Shown here piece after piece: positions 24,020 through 31,872 of a DNA stretch of 64,000 nt. The stretch is from the NCBI RefSeq assembly GCF_001874525.1, contig NZ_LKAQ01000004.1, forward strand, positions 621,531 through 685,530, given 5' to 3'. The notes below the pieces were generated by a model. The model saw nothing but the letters and a program-made list of their open reading frames with translations, was not told the DNA's origin and searched no databases. The position numbers and the translations under genes are program-made. Every line of letters starts with the position of its first letter. Position 1 is the stretch's first letter. The DNA comes from Pseudodesulfovibrio hydrargyri. Lineage in GTDB: Bacteria > Desulfobacterota > Desulfovibrionia > Desulfovibrionales > Desulfovibrionaceae.

Positions 24020-24898
24020 CTACGCCAGACGCAGCGCCTCGGGCATTTCCGGCATGGCCCCGGGCTGGGAACAGACGTGGGCCGCGACCTTGGCGGCGTA
24101 GCGGTTGATCCGGTCCAGGGGCCACTGCTGGAGATGGCCGAGCACCAGGGCGGCGGTGAAGGCGTCTCCGGCCCCGATGGTGTCGACCACCTCGACCGGT
24201 TCGCCGGACAGGTCGGAGACCGCGTCCGGCGACAGGAGCAGGCTGCCCTTGCCGCCCCGGGTCAGGACCGCGAGATCGAGATGGTGGCGCGCCATGAGGG
24301 CGCGCAGGGCGGGCCGTTCGCCCGGGGGCAGGGAGAAGAGGCTGGTCACGACGCCGAGTTCCGTGTCGTTGATCTTGAGCACATCGGCCGCGTCCAGGGA
24401 GGCGGACAGGATTTCCGGGGTGTAAAAATCCTGGCGCAGGTTGATGTCGAAGACCTTGAGCGCTTTGTTCGCCGCGCCCAGGAAGCGGTGGATGGCCCGG
24501 CGGGAGGTCTCGGCGCGCTGGGCCAGGGAGCCGAAGCAGACCGCGTCGGCCCTGGCGGCCAGGGTCAGGGCGGACTGGTCCAGGGCCAGGAAATCCCAGG
24601 CCACGTCGTCCGGAAAGACGTAGGTGGCCACGCCGTCCGCATCCACGCGGGCGTCCACCGTGCCGGTGGGATGGTCCGGGTCCAGGGACACGGCGTCGAT
24701 GTTCAGCCTCCGGCGGACGAGCAGGGACAGGGCCTCGCGGCCCAGGTCGTCGTCGCCCACGCGGGACACGGGCACCCCGGCCCCGCCCAGGGCGTTGACG
24801 TGATAGGCGAAGTTGGCGGGCGCGCCGCCGAGCATGCGCGTATCGGGCAGCACGTCCCAGAGGATTTCCCCCAACCCCACGGCGAGAATAGGCTGCAT
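24020..24898 (-). CDS. PfkB-family carbohydrate kinase (fructokinase-like)
   Basis: 292 residues. PfkB signatures are both present: MLGGAPANFAYHVNALGG near 21-38 and the catalytic VVDTIGAGDAFTAALVLG near 236-254 with the active Asp in GAGD. The N-terminal GLGEILWDVLPD and the VFDINLRQDFY segment match fructokinase or related sugar kinases. It phosphorylates a sugar, probably fructose, from ATP; specificity is inferred from family resemblance only. The ATG is 2 nt after the stop of the TPR gene, so the two are translationally coupled. Confidence 0.85.
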   Translation of the reverse strand: MQPILAVGLGEILWDVLPDTRMLGGAPANFAYHVNALGGAGVPVSRVGDDDLGREALSLLVRRRLNIDAVSLDPDHPTGTVDARVDADGVATYVFPDDVAWDFLALDQSALTLAARADAVCFGSLAQRAETSRRAIHRFLGAANKALKVFDINLRQDFYTPEILSASLDAADVLKINDTELGVVTSLFSLPPGERPALRALMARHHLDLAVLTRGGKGSLLLSPDAVSDLSGEPVEVVDTIGAGDAFTAALVLGHLQQWPLDRINRYAAKVAAHVCSQPGAMPEMPEALRLA

Positions 24899-24900
24899 GG

Positions 24901-26250
24901 CTACCCCGCTTTTTCCACGATCAGCTTGAGCCGCGCCCGGGCCCGTTCGCGCAGGGGCGAATCCGAGGACGCGGTCCGTTCCAGAAAGGTCACCAGGTTG
25001 TCCAGGGCGTGTTCCATGTACGGATGGCCCGGCCCGAGCGAACGCTCGTAGGCGGCGAAACCGCGCTCGAAACAGTCGAAGGCCTCGCCGGTCCGCCCCC
25101 GTCCGTCCAGGAACAGGGCCAGGTTGCACAAAGCCTGCCCGGTCTCGGGGTGGTCCTCGCCAAAGGCGCCGCTATGGATGGACAGGCACTTGCGGAAATG
25201 GGCCTCGGCCTCTGGGTCCTTGCCCAGCCGCTCCAGGAGCAGCCCGGCCAGGTTGTGACTGGACGCGGTCTCCGGATGGTGCTCGCCGTACAGTTCGGTG
25301 GTCAGCTCCAGGCTCTCCAGGGCGTGTTTCAGTCCTTCCTTGGGACGGTCAACGGCGTCCATGAGCAGGGCCAGGTTGTGCAGGCAGGAGGCGGCGGCCG
25401 GTTGGCGCTCCTGGCCGGATGCGCGGAGCACGGCCAGGCAGTCGTTCAGGGCGGATTCGGCCCCGGCGAGATCGCCGCGCGCCTGCTTGGTCATGGCCAG
25501 CCCGTTCAGGACCGGGGCCGTGGCCGGATTGTTCTCGGTGAAGATCGCGCGTTGCAGGTCCAGGCAGGCCTTGAACGCGGCCTCGGCCCGGACGAAGTCC
25601 CGCCCGGCCAGATAAACCGAGGCCAGCCCCTCGAGGTCGGCGGCGATGTCCGGATGGCTACCGCCTTTGAGGGCTATGTCCACAACCATGGCCGCTTCGA
25701 GGAGGTCGGCGGCCTCCTTGTGGCGCTGCTGATAATAGAGGGAGAATCCGGCCTGGTGCAGGACCCGGTTGGCCGCGGCGGTGTTCACGCCGAGTTCGGC
25801 GGCCATGTCGCGGCAGGCCAGGATGTGGGGCATGAGCCACTGGACCAGGGGCCAGTTCTGCGGGTCGGCGTCGGGCAGGGCCAGGTTCAGGGCGTAGACG
25901 GCCCGTCCGGCCCACTCGGCGGCCTGCTCATGCCCAAGCGAGCCGCGCAGGGCCTCGCGCACGTCTGCGGGCAGGGCGAAGACCTGGTGGTCGGCGTCGG
26001 CCACGACCAGGTTGCGCCCCACCAGCGGGTCCATGAGGGCCGTGGCCGCGAAAAAGGCGGCGGCCGGATTGACCAGGGCGGGGTTGTGCGGGGTGCCTTC
26101 CACGGACAGGGCGAAGTCGTATGGCAGGGGGGCGTCGGCCAGCATGGCGGCCATGTACAGGGTTTCGGCCCCGCCCGGGGCCTCCCGCTCCACCTCCCGG
26201 ACCAGGTCCAGGATGGCCTCGGGGCTGCGGTCGTCGCGTGTATCCGTCAC
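24901..26250 (-). CDS. Tetratricopeptide repeat protein
   Basis: 449 residues. Six or more kinesin-light-chain-type TPRs run from about residue 165 to 425, each with the pattern of A-x-x-L followed by P-x-x-A-x-x-L-x-x-L-A (for example HPETASSHNLAGLLLERLGK, HPETGQALCNLALFLDGRGR). The first 150 residues are helical and Ala-rich and resemble the winged-helix end of NB-ARC/STAND proteins, but there is no P-loop, so ATPase function is not suggested. TPRs bind protein partners. The gene overlaps its operon partner pfkB by near contact (2 nt). Partner and role unknown. Confidence 0.8.
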   Translation of the reverse strand: MTDTRDDRSPEAILDLVREVEREAPGGAETLYMAAMLADAPLPYDFALSVEGTPHNPALVNPAAAFFAATALMDPLVGRNLVVADADHQVFALPADVREALRGSLGHEQAAEWAGRAVYALNLALPDADPQNWPLVQWLMPHILACRDMAAELGVNTAAANRVLHQAGFSLYYQQRHKEAADLLEAAMVVDIALKGGSHPDIAADLEGLASVYLAGRDFVRAEAAFKACLDLQRAIFTENNPATAPVLNGLAMTKQARGDLAGAESALNDCLAVLRASGQERQPAAASCLHNLALLMDAVDRPKEGLKHALESLELTTELYGEHHPETASSHNLAGLLLERLGKDPEAEAHFRKCLSIHSGAFGEDHPETGQALCNLALFLDGRGRTGEAFDCFERGFAAYERSLGPGHPYMEHALDNLVTFLERTASSDSPLRERARARLKLIVEKAG

Positions 26251-26320
26251 GGAATGCTCCTTGTTGGCAAATCTCGCTCTGACTATCCGGTTTGCCCGGG
26301 GAATTCAAGGCGGCCCGCGA

Positions 26321-26355
26321 AAAAGGGCGCTGCCCGGACCGACCGGACAGCGCCC
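26321..26355 (-). terminator. Terminator after flgE
   Basis: GGGCGCTG (26325-26332) pairs with CAGCGCCC (26348-26355); the minus-strand product ends in TTTTTCG. Confidence 0.85.
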
Positions 26356-26379
26356 TGCAAGGCGTTGATGGATGAGCGG

Positions 26380-27981
26380 CTAGCGCTTGACCGAGATGAG
26401 CGTGTTCAGGACCGAGTCCGAGGTGGTGATGACCTTGGTGTTGGCCTGGTAGCCGCGCTGGGTGACGATCATGGTGGCGAACTCCTTGGCCATGTCCACG
26501 TTGCTCTCCTCCAGGGAGTTCTGGTTGATGGTCCCGCGTCCCCGGTCTCCGGCTTCTCCCAGCATGGCCTCGCCCGAGGCGTCGGTGGCCATGAAGTTGG
26601 TCCCGCCGTCGCGCTTGAGCCCCCACGGACTGTTGAACTTGTACACGGCCACCTTGAACATTTCCTCGGTCTGTCCGTTGGAGAAGTGACCGCTCATGAC
26701 GCCCTCCTCGTCCACGCTGACGGTATTGAGGTAACCCCAGGTGTAGCCGTCCTGGATATGATACAGGGTGGAGGACGGCTTGTCGTAACTGGTGGTCACG
26801 CGGGCGTCGCGGTCCATGTCGTCCATCTCGGGCAGCAGGTCCACGTTGTTGCCGACGGATGCGGCCGTGCCCCCGCCACTGGCCCGCCAGGACCCGTTGT
26901 TCGAACTGATTCCGAAATCGTAGCTGATGGTCCGGGTCCCGCCGCCGCTGGCAAAGGTGTAGTCGAACTGTGCCAGGCCGTCCTCGCTGAAGGTCGCCGG
27001 AACCCAGGAGGACAGGCTGGTGCCGCCCGCTCCCGACGTGGCCGTGGGATCCAGGGCATAGGCCGACTGGTTGACCAGCACCCCCCTGTCGTTGAAGGTC
27101 AAAACCCCCATGGCGGCCAGTCCGGCAGCCGAGGTGCCGTAGGCGGACGAGCCGTCCGATTCCCCGGGCATGGCGATGACGTACTCCCAATAGGAGTAGC
27201 CAGGCACCGCGTTGGACAGGTTCGTGGTGGACACCGGGTCGAAATAAATGGTCATTTCGTGGCTGTTGCCGTTCTCGTCGTACACGTCGATGGCCGTGGA
27301 GTATTGCGGCTGGGCGTCGCCGAACGGCGAGGCCGCGTTGCTCTGGTTGGCGGCATACGCCTCGACCATGGCGAAGAACGGATTGTTTTCACTGGAAATC
27401 TGGCTGGTCGCCGAGTGGTCGAGCTGGGTGACTATCTCCACGGAGGAGGTGGCCAGCGGCTCGGACCGGACCACGCGGGCGGTCTGGCCGTCCACGGTGA
27501 TGTCCTCGTAGGGCAGCTGGATGTCGGACACGGATGTGCCCCACGTGTCGGTCTCCCGGTCGTAGGCGAACCCCTGCAGCCGATATCCCTGGGGGTTGAC
27601 CAGATAGGCATCGTTGTTGAAACGGAATCCGCCCGCCCGGGTGTAGCGCATGACGCCCGAGGAGTCGCTGATCCCGAAAAAGCCCTGGCCCGCAAGCGCC
27701 AGGTCCGTGGACTCCGTGGACGAGGACAGGGGGCCGTCCGTGAAGATGCCCCGAATGGCGGACACGCCCACGCCCATGCCTATCTGGCTGATGCGCATGG
27801 CGTCCGAATCGTACTTGGCGCTGCCCGAGGCCATCTGCTGGCTCATCAGATCGCCGAACAGGATGTTCGAGCGCTTGTAGCCGATGGTGTCCACGTTGGC
27901 CAGGTTGTTGGCCAGGACCTGCATGCCCTGGCTATGGGCTATCACGCCCGTGGCGCCCACATACATGCTTCCAAAACTCAT
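26380..27981 (-). CDS. flgE: Flagellar hook protein FlgE
   Basis: 533 residues from ATG 27981 after AGGAGGAAGT. The N-terminal flagellar rod/hook signature MYVGATGVIAHSQGMQVLAN NLANVDTIGYKR and the C-terminal SLEESNVDMAKEFATMIVTQ RGYQANTKVITTSDSVLNTL are diagnostic for the FlgE/F/G family; length and central FlgE domain (VINAMPGESDGSS-type region) point to the hook protein rather than the rod. The hook subunits polymerise outside the cell to form the universal joint. Transcription is from a consensus sigma-54 promoter at 28077-28091, the expected class for hook genes. No other hook-basal-body genes flank it, so the hook gene is separate from the main cluster. Confidence 0.95.
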   Translation of the reverse strand: MSFGSMYVGATGVIAHSQGMQVLANNLANVDTIGYKRSNILFGDLMSQQMASGSAKYDSDAMRISQIGMGVGVSAIRGIFTDGPLSSSTESTDLALAGQGFFGISDSSGVMRYTRAGGFRFNNDAYLVNPQGYRLQGFAYDRETDTWGTSVSDIQLPYEDITVDGQTARVVRSEPLATSSVEIVTQLDHSATSQISSENNPFFAMVEAYAANQSNAASPFGDAQPQYSTAIDVYDENGNSHEMTIYFDPVSTTNLSNAVPGYSYWEYVIAMPGESDGSSAYGTSAAGLAAMGVLTFNDRGVLVNQSAYALDPTATSGAGGTSLSSWVPATFSEDGLAQFDYTFASGGGTRTISYDFGISSNNGSWRASGGGTAASVGNNVDLLPEMDDMDRDARVTTSYDKPSSTLYHIQDGYTWGYLNTVSVDEEGVMSGHFSNGQTEEMFKVAVYKFNSPWGLKRDGGTNFMATDASGEAMLGEAGDRGRGTINQNSLEESNVDMAKEFATMIVTQRGYQANTKVITTSDSVLNTLISVKR

Positions 27982-28076
27982 ACTTCCTCCGATCCGGCGC
28001 TGGCCGGATTCGCGGGAACCACCGGGATACCCATTCCCGGCAATAAATTCCCGACGCCTTCTCGGAAGGATAAAGA

Positions 28077-28091
28077 GCAAGGGGTGTGCCA
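28077..28091 (-). promoter_or_regulatory. Sigma-54 promoter of flgE
   Basis: Minus strand reads TGGCAC-ACCCC-TTGC, perfect for the -24/-12 elements with 5-nt spacing. Start of transcription near 28066, 85 nt before the flgE ATG. Confidence 0.85.
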
Positions 28092-28318
28092 TTAAGAAAA
28101 CTTCATGTTTCCAAAGGGAAAGGGTCGGCCGGAGCGCGGCACATCCTGCCGGAGGGCGGTCCCGGCCGTCCCCGGCACGGCCGGGGGCCACGGCGGCGGA
28201 GCGGCCGGGCGGGGAGCCCTCGCAACCGATCTTTCCCTTGCCAGATACCGGCGGCGCGCGTAGGCTTGCGCGACTTTGAACTCAGAGTGACACCAAACGA
28301 AACAATGGAGATATAGTA

Positions 28319-28882
28319 ATGAAACGGATTCTTCCCCTGATCGTCGTCGCCATCCTGGCCCTGGGCCTGAGCGCCTGCAACCAGGAGCAGTCCATGAAGA
28401 TCGGCGTCGTGGACGAGGCCGCCGCCTTCAAGGAAAACAAACTGGCCACCGAGGCCATGGCCCACCTCCAGGAGATGGGCAAGCCCCTGCAGCAGAAGGC
28501 CGAAGCCGCCTACAAGGCCATGCAGGCCAACCAGACCGAAGAGACCGTGGCCGCCTACAAGCTGGCCATGGGCGAGCTGCAGAACACCATGAACGCCGAG
28601 CAGCAGCGCATCGTCGCCATGGTCGACGCCAAATTCAACGAGATTCTCGAGAACTACCGCAAGGAAAAGGGGTTGGCCCTGATCCTGAGCAAGCAGGCCG
28701 TGATCGCGTCCAGCGAGACCGTGGACATCACCAAGGACATCGAGGCGGCCATGAACAACGTGACCATGGACTTCTCCATGCCCGAAGCGCCCAAGGCCGA
28801 GACCCCCGAGGCCGAGGCTCCGGCCGCTCCCGCCGAAGACGCCGCCAAGGCCGCTCCCGCAGAGAAGAAAGACGCGGAATAA
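28319..28882 (+). CDS. OmpH/Skp-like periplasmic lipoprotein
   Basis: 187 residues. A lipoprotein signal (LALGLSAC, Cys20) precedes a Skp/OmpH-type helical body: MKIGVVDEAAAFKENKLATE at 27-46 is the usual first strand and helix start, followed by a long helical region (to about 130), then the return strand LALILSKQAVIASSETVDIT. The tail is Ala/Pro/Glu-rich (PEAPKAETPEAEAPAAPAED). Skp chaperones unfolded outer-membrane proteins; the lipid anchor would attach it to a membrane. RBS is GGAGAT. Ends at a bidirectional terminator. Confidence 0.82.
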   Translation: MKRILPLIVVAILALGLSACNQEQSMKIGVVDEAAAFKENKLATEAMAHLQEMGKPLQQKAEAAYKAMQANQTEETVAAYKLAMGELQNTMNAEQQRIVAMVDAKFNEILENYRKEKGLALILSKQAVIASSETVDITKDIEAAMNNVTMDFSMPEAPKAETPEAEAPAAPAEDAAKAAPAEKKDAE

Positions 28883-28900
28883 CCGCGCCGTACACGCAAG

Positions 28901-28937
28901 AAAAGGCCTGTCCACCGCATGGTGGACAGGCCTTTTT
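28901..28937. terminator. Bidirectional terminator between the OmpH-like and HPt genes
   Basis: AAAAGGCCTGTCCACC and GGTGGACAGGCCTTTT pair perfectly around GCAT, giving T-runs on both sides. Confidence 0.92.
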
Positions 28938-28941
28938 CGTT

Positions 28942-29301
28942 TCAGACTCCGGCCTGGCCGTCGTCCCGGAAGCGGACCATGAGTTCCCTGGCCTGCTCCA
29001 GGCTGTTGTTGAAGTCGTCCAGCCGCTCTCGCAGGACCTCCGGTTTCCCGTTGCGCCCGGCGTATTCCATTTCCAGGGCCAGCCGGCCCAGGGCGTCCGC
29101 GCGGACCACGCCGCACATGCCCTTGAGCGAATGGGCCAGCTTGGTCCCCCTGGCCATGTCTCCGGCGGCCAGCGCCTCCGTCAATTCCGCCACGCGCCCC
29201 GGGCAGTCCTCGAGAAAGGCATCGATGAGCTCCACGGCCAGGTCCCTGTCATAGGCCAGGCTGGCCAGGAACTGCTCGGTGTCGAACAAATCCCGCGTCA
29301 T
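28942..29301 (-). CDS. Histidine phosphotransfer (HPt) protein
   Basis: 119 residues, a free-standing HPt domain. The phospho-acceptor His lies in LAHSLKGMCGVVRADAL near residues 56-72, within the standard four-helix bundle. It would relay phosphate between a hybrid kinase and a response regulator. No hybrid kinase or regulator is next to it. RBS is GGGGGAGC. It converges with the OmpH-like gene at a shared terminator. Confidence 0.9.
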   Translation of the reverse strand: MTRDLFDTEQFLASLAYDRDLAVELIDAFLEDCPGRVAELTEALAAGDMARGTKLAHSLKGMCGVVRADALGRLALEMEYAGRNGKPEVLRERLDDFNNSLEQARELMVRFRDDGQAGV

Positions 29302-29403
29302 TGCTCCCCCTTCGGTTCCATTAGAATAGTAAGCTTAACACCCGGGAAAGGGGTTGGAAAGTGGTTTTCCGGCCCGTACGCGTCTGTAACAGAGAAGGAT
29401 CGG

Positions 29404-30666
29404 CTAATCGCAGGTACAGGCCGCGCCCGATAGCCGTTTCCACCGCCCCCGATCAAAGGCGAGCAGAATCTCCTGCACGGTCCGGTCCCGGCAGTCGCTC
29501 AGGCAGCAACGGACCGGCTGACGCCGGAACCCCTCTGCCACCCGCCGGGTAAAGGAGACGTGCGAGCGTACCCACACGTCGTCCTGAGGAGCCTCGGACC
29601 GGATCCGCCCGTAGGCCTGCTCCCCGCCCAGGCCGCCCTGCTGCGGGGCGGCGACCACCGTGGGCCGGGTCAGGGGAAGGAACGCACGCCTGCCCAGAAA
29701 GGCGAGGGTGGAGGTGCCGCAGACCAGCACGCCGCAGTCCGCGTCGCCGAACCGGAAGGCCAGGCCGCTGCCGGGCGCGTTCAGCCGCCGGACGGCCTGG
29801 AACAGCCCGGCCGCCGAGATACGACCCGCCGGACCGGGTTCCCCCGCAACGGGCAGACCGTTCAGGCACATGACCGGGTGGCGAGGCACCAGATGCTCCT
29901 CCAGCCGCCCTGTCTGGCGGAACCAGCGCACCCTGGCCCCGCCCCGGGCCAGCAGCCCCTCAGCGGCCACGGCCAGGGCCAGGGTTCCGGCCACCTCGCG
30001 GGCGGCCCGGTGCCGGGACACGGTCAGCCCCTCGGCCCGGTCGGCCAGCAGCCTGCCGCTGAGCACGGCCCGATCCTCGTCCTTGCCCGCCGCCCCACGG
30101 GCAAGGGCGTCGAGGCAAAGCGGCAACAGGCCGCCCCCGCCCCCTTCCGCGACCTGGTCCAGAAGCAGTCCCGCCACAGCCGGAAAGACCGCGGACGGCG
30201 TCATCGGACGTGGCTTGTCAGGCAGTCGGCCGGTGCACGCCGCCACGCCGAGCAGGGCCAGTTCCGCAGCAGCCGCCAGGGGTTGACCGGTGCTCACGGG
30301 CGGCCGGATGCCGGGCACGGGAAAGGAGGCGTCCACCGGCACGGGCCAACCGCAGCGAACCAGCCAGTCCGGGAACCCGCCGTCAAACCCCCGAGCCGCC
30401 CGGGCCAGGGCGCGGAGTCCCTCTGGCAGCCAGTATTCGCTCACCGGGTAGCCCTCGTCCATGAGATCGAGAATCCCCCCGAGCCGGTCGGTCGAGGCGG
30501 CCGTGCACACCACGGCCCGCAATTTGCCCACCCGCCGTTCCCTGAGCAGCCTGGGCAGATCCCGGCCCAGACCGCCCCCGTCAAAGAGATAGGCCCCGCG
30601 CCGGGTGGTCAGCAGGCAGGCTTCCCCCCGGTCCACGGGAAGCACTCTGAATGTCGTTGAACCCAT
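29404..30666 (-). CDS. Degenerate metallo-beta-lactamase-fold protein, ComEC-like
   Basis: 420 residues. The start (RVLPVDRGEACLLTTRRGAY LFDGGG) and the block VVCTAASTDRLGGILDLM at 53-70 follow the MBL-fold of ComEC-type hydrolases, where VTHPDADHIGG is expected. Aligning these, three of the four metal ligands of HxDxDH are lost (Ala56, Ser58, Arg61; only Asp60 remains). A later Cys-rich segment (CCLSDCR near 390) and the final CTCD could bind metal instead. Catalysis of the usual kind is therefore doubtful. Upstream is AAGGAAACA, and an AT-rich divergent region. No operon partner. Function unknown. Confidence 0.7.
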   Translation of the reverse strand: MGSTTFRVLPVDRGEACLLTTRRGAYLFDGGGLGRDLPRLLRERRVGKLRAVVCTAASTDRLGGILDLMDEGYPVSEYWLPEGLRALARAARGFDGGFPDWLVRCGWPVPVDASFPVPGIRPPVSTGQPLAAAAELALLGVAACTGRLPDKPRPMTPSAVFPAVAGLLLDQVAEGGGGGLLPLCLDALARGAAGKDEDRAVLSGRLLADRAEGLTVSRHRAAREVAGTLALAVAAEGLLARGGARVRWFRQTGRLEEHLVPRHPVMCLNGLPVAGEPGPAGRISAAGLFQAVRRLNAPGSGLAFRFGDADCGVLVCGTSTLAFLGRRAFLPLTRPTVVAAPQQGGLGGEQAYGRIRSEAPQDDVWVRSHVSFTRRVAEGFRRQPVRCCLSDCRDRTVQEILLAFDRGRWKRLSGAACTCD

Positions 30667-30903
30667 TTGTTTCCTTAATGAAATTTACTGTCTTTTCATT
30701 TTTCGAGTTCACTATATTCAAAGTGGTTTTCTATATCAAGTAATACTTTTACCGAGAAAAGATGACCTCCCGCAAGGGGCTGTTATTCCAGGCGTCTCTC
30801 TGGGCGCACCCACCCCACCAGGTGAACCATACAAATATTTATTGTTTTGATTCAATGTATTACAGAAGCAAGGCACGCGCCCTGCATCGAAATGGCATGG
30901 GCG

Positions 30904-30932
30904 TTGACAAGGTTTTGGGCGGTCATTATATG
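30904..30932 (+). promoter_or_regulatory. Sigma-70 promoter of the 3D-domain gene
   Basis: TTGACA (30904-30909), 17-nt spacer, TATATG (30927-30932); the gene starts at 30966 with AAGGA upstream. It sits in the AT-rich 30667-30965 gap. Confidence 0.72.
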
Positions 30933-30965
30933 CCTCGGACCTAAAACAACAAGGAAGCAACACTC

Positions 30966-31460
30966 ATGCGAATATTATTCAACTACACCATCACCCCGGT
31001 CCTGTGCGCGGCCATGGTGATCATGGCCGTGGTTGTGTTCGTCAAGCAGCAGAAGATCGACGACCTGACCCACCGCCTGGAGCTGGTCCAGAAGACCGCC
31101 GAAGCGCGCAAGATCATGGTCGAGGAGGCCCGCCTCCTGCAGAAGGCCAAGAACATGTCCCCGGTGCGCACGGTCACCGTGACCGCCTACAACCCCTCCA
31201 CCGAACAGTGCGACGACGATCCGCTCATCGCCGCCTCCATGCGCAAGGTCCGCTCCGGCACCATCGCCGTATCCCGCGACCTCTTTGACCAGGGCTGGGT
31301 CTTCGGCCGCAAGGTCCGCATCGAGGGCCTCGGCATCTTCGAGATCAACGACCTCATGAACAAGCGCTACCACCAGCGCATCGACATCTTCATGTGGGAC
31401 GAATCGAGGGCGAAAGAGTTCGGGCGAAAGAACATTAAAGCGGCGCTACTCGATATCTAG
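30966..31460 (+). CDS. 3D-domain (MltA-like) cell-wall protein
   Basis: 164 residues. A signal anchor (VLCAAMVIMAVVVFV) and a short coiled coil (IDDLTHRLELVQKTAEARKI) precede a 3D domain at about 75-155: VTVTAYNPSTEQCDDDPL, then IAVSRDLFDQGWVFGRKVRI and ENDLMNKRYHQRIDIFM, matching the active Asp positions of the YuiC/MltA/Sps 3D family. These often act on peptidoglycan as lytic transglycosylases or as stationary-phase factors; here the membrane anchor places it in the periplasm. Preceded by a sigma-70 promoter and followed by a T-rich terminator. Confidence 0.82.
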   Translation: MRILFNYTITPVLCAAMVIMAVVVFVKQQKIDDLTHRLELVQKTAEARKIMVEEARLLQKAKNMSPVRTVTVTAYNPSTEQCDDDPLIAASMRKVRSGTIAVSRDLFDQGWVFGRKVRIEGLGIFEINDLMNKRYHQRIDIFMWDESRAKEFGRKNIKAALLDI

Positions 31461-31482
31461 TTCGAGCGAACACGCGAGTAAG

Positions 31483-31506
31483 GGCCCCGTCACGGGGCCT
31501 TTTTTA
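31483..31506 (+). terminator. Terminator after the 3D-domain gene
   Basis: GGCCCCG-TCA-CGGGGCC followed by TTTTTTA. Confidence 0.88.
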
Positions 31507-31558
31507 TTGCGCCCGAAGATTAAGCGGCTCGGGATAGCGGGCCTATCCCTAGCGCGGA

Positions 31559-31659
31559 GAGCCGCTGTTCGGGGCGTGCCGCCCCGAAATCGCTCCAAAG
31601 AGGGGGGGGAAAAGGCAAGTGCCTCGCCCGACACTAAGTCGAGCGAGGCACTTGCCTTT
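31559..31659 (-). repeat. Solo short hairpin motif plus a 17-bp hairpin
   Basis: 31559-31596 on the minus strand is the same GGAGCGA...CAGCGGCTC hairpin motif as in the composite elements, with inner stem TTCGGGGCG/CGCCCCGAA. Beside it 31611-31627 and 31643-31659 form a separate perfect 17-bp hairpin (AAAGGCAAGTGCCTCGC). No gene. Confidence 0.6.
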
Positions 31660-31688
31660 CTGTAAGGTGGACGCACCGCCCAAACCCT

Positions 31689-31864
31689 GGAGCGACTCGG
31701 GTGCTTCAGCACCCGACAGCGGCTCTCGCCCTCGCGCTAGCACAAGGCTTTCGAGAGTGGGTCAGCTGTGCATTTTCTTCCGGCCGCGGCAACCGTAGCG
31801 TAGCCGTCTACGTGAGGATTGGCGCGGCCGGAAAAAATGTGCAGATGGCCCGCTATCGGAAGCC
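31689..31864 (+). ncRNA. Candidate structured RNA element, copy B
   Basis: Short hairpin at 31689-31725 and long helix at 31746-31864. Arms 31746-31792 and 31819-31864 pair with one bulged C and one G/G mismatch. The upper stem (TTCCGGCCGCGGCAA) is unlike copies A and C, yet its partner changes with it. The tip hairpin is CGTAG-CCGT-CTACG in place of CGTAC-CCCA-GTACG, a compensated change. The flanking CCG.AG and TGAGGA are kept. It ends 8 nt before the converging ferredoxin-nitroreductase stop at 31873. Confidence 0.6.
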
Positions 31865-31872
31865 GCCCCCCG

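Noticed and set aside
23899..24108. A small Cys-containing plus-strand frame (GCKNCPKNCSEVG)
   Set aside because: It overlaps the 3' end of the sugar kinase gene, lacks a ribosome site and is not supported by composition.
25009..28095. A 1028-codon plus-strand open frame
   Set aside because: It lies opposite to the TPR and flgE genes, has no ribosome site, and its composition is a mirror of GC-rich codons on the other strand.
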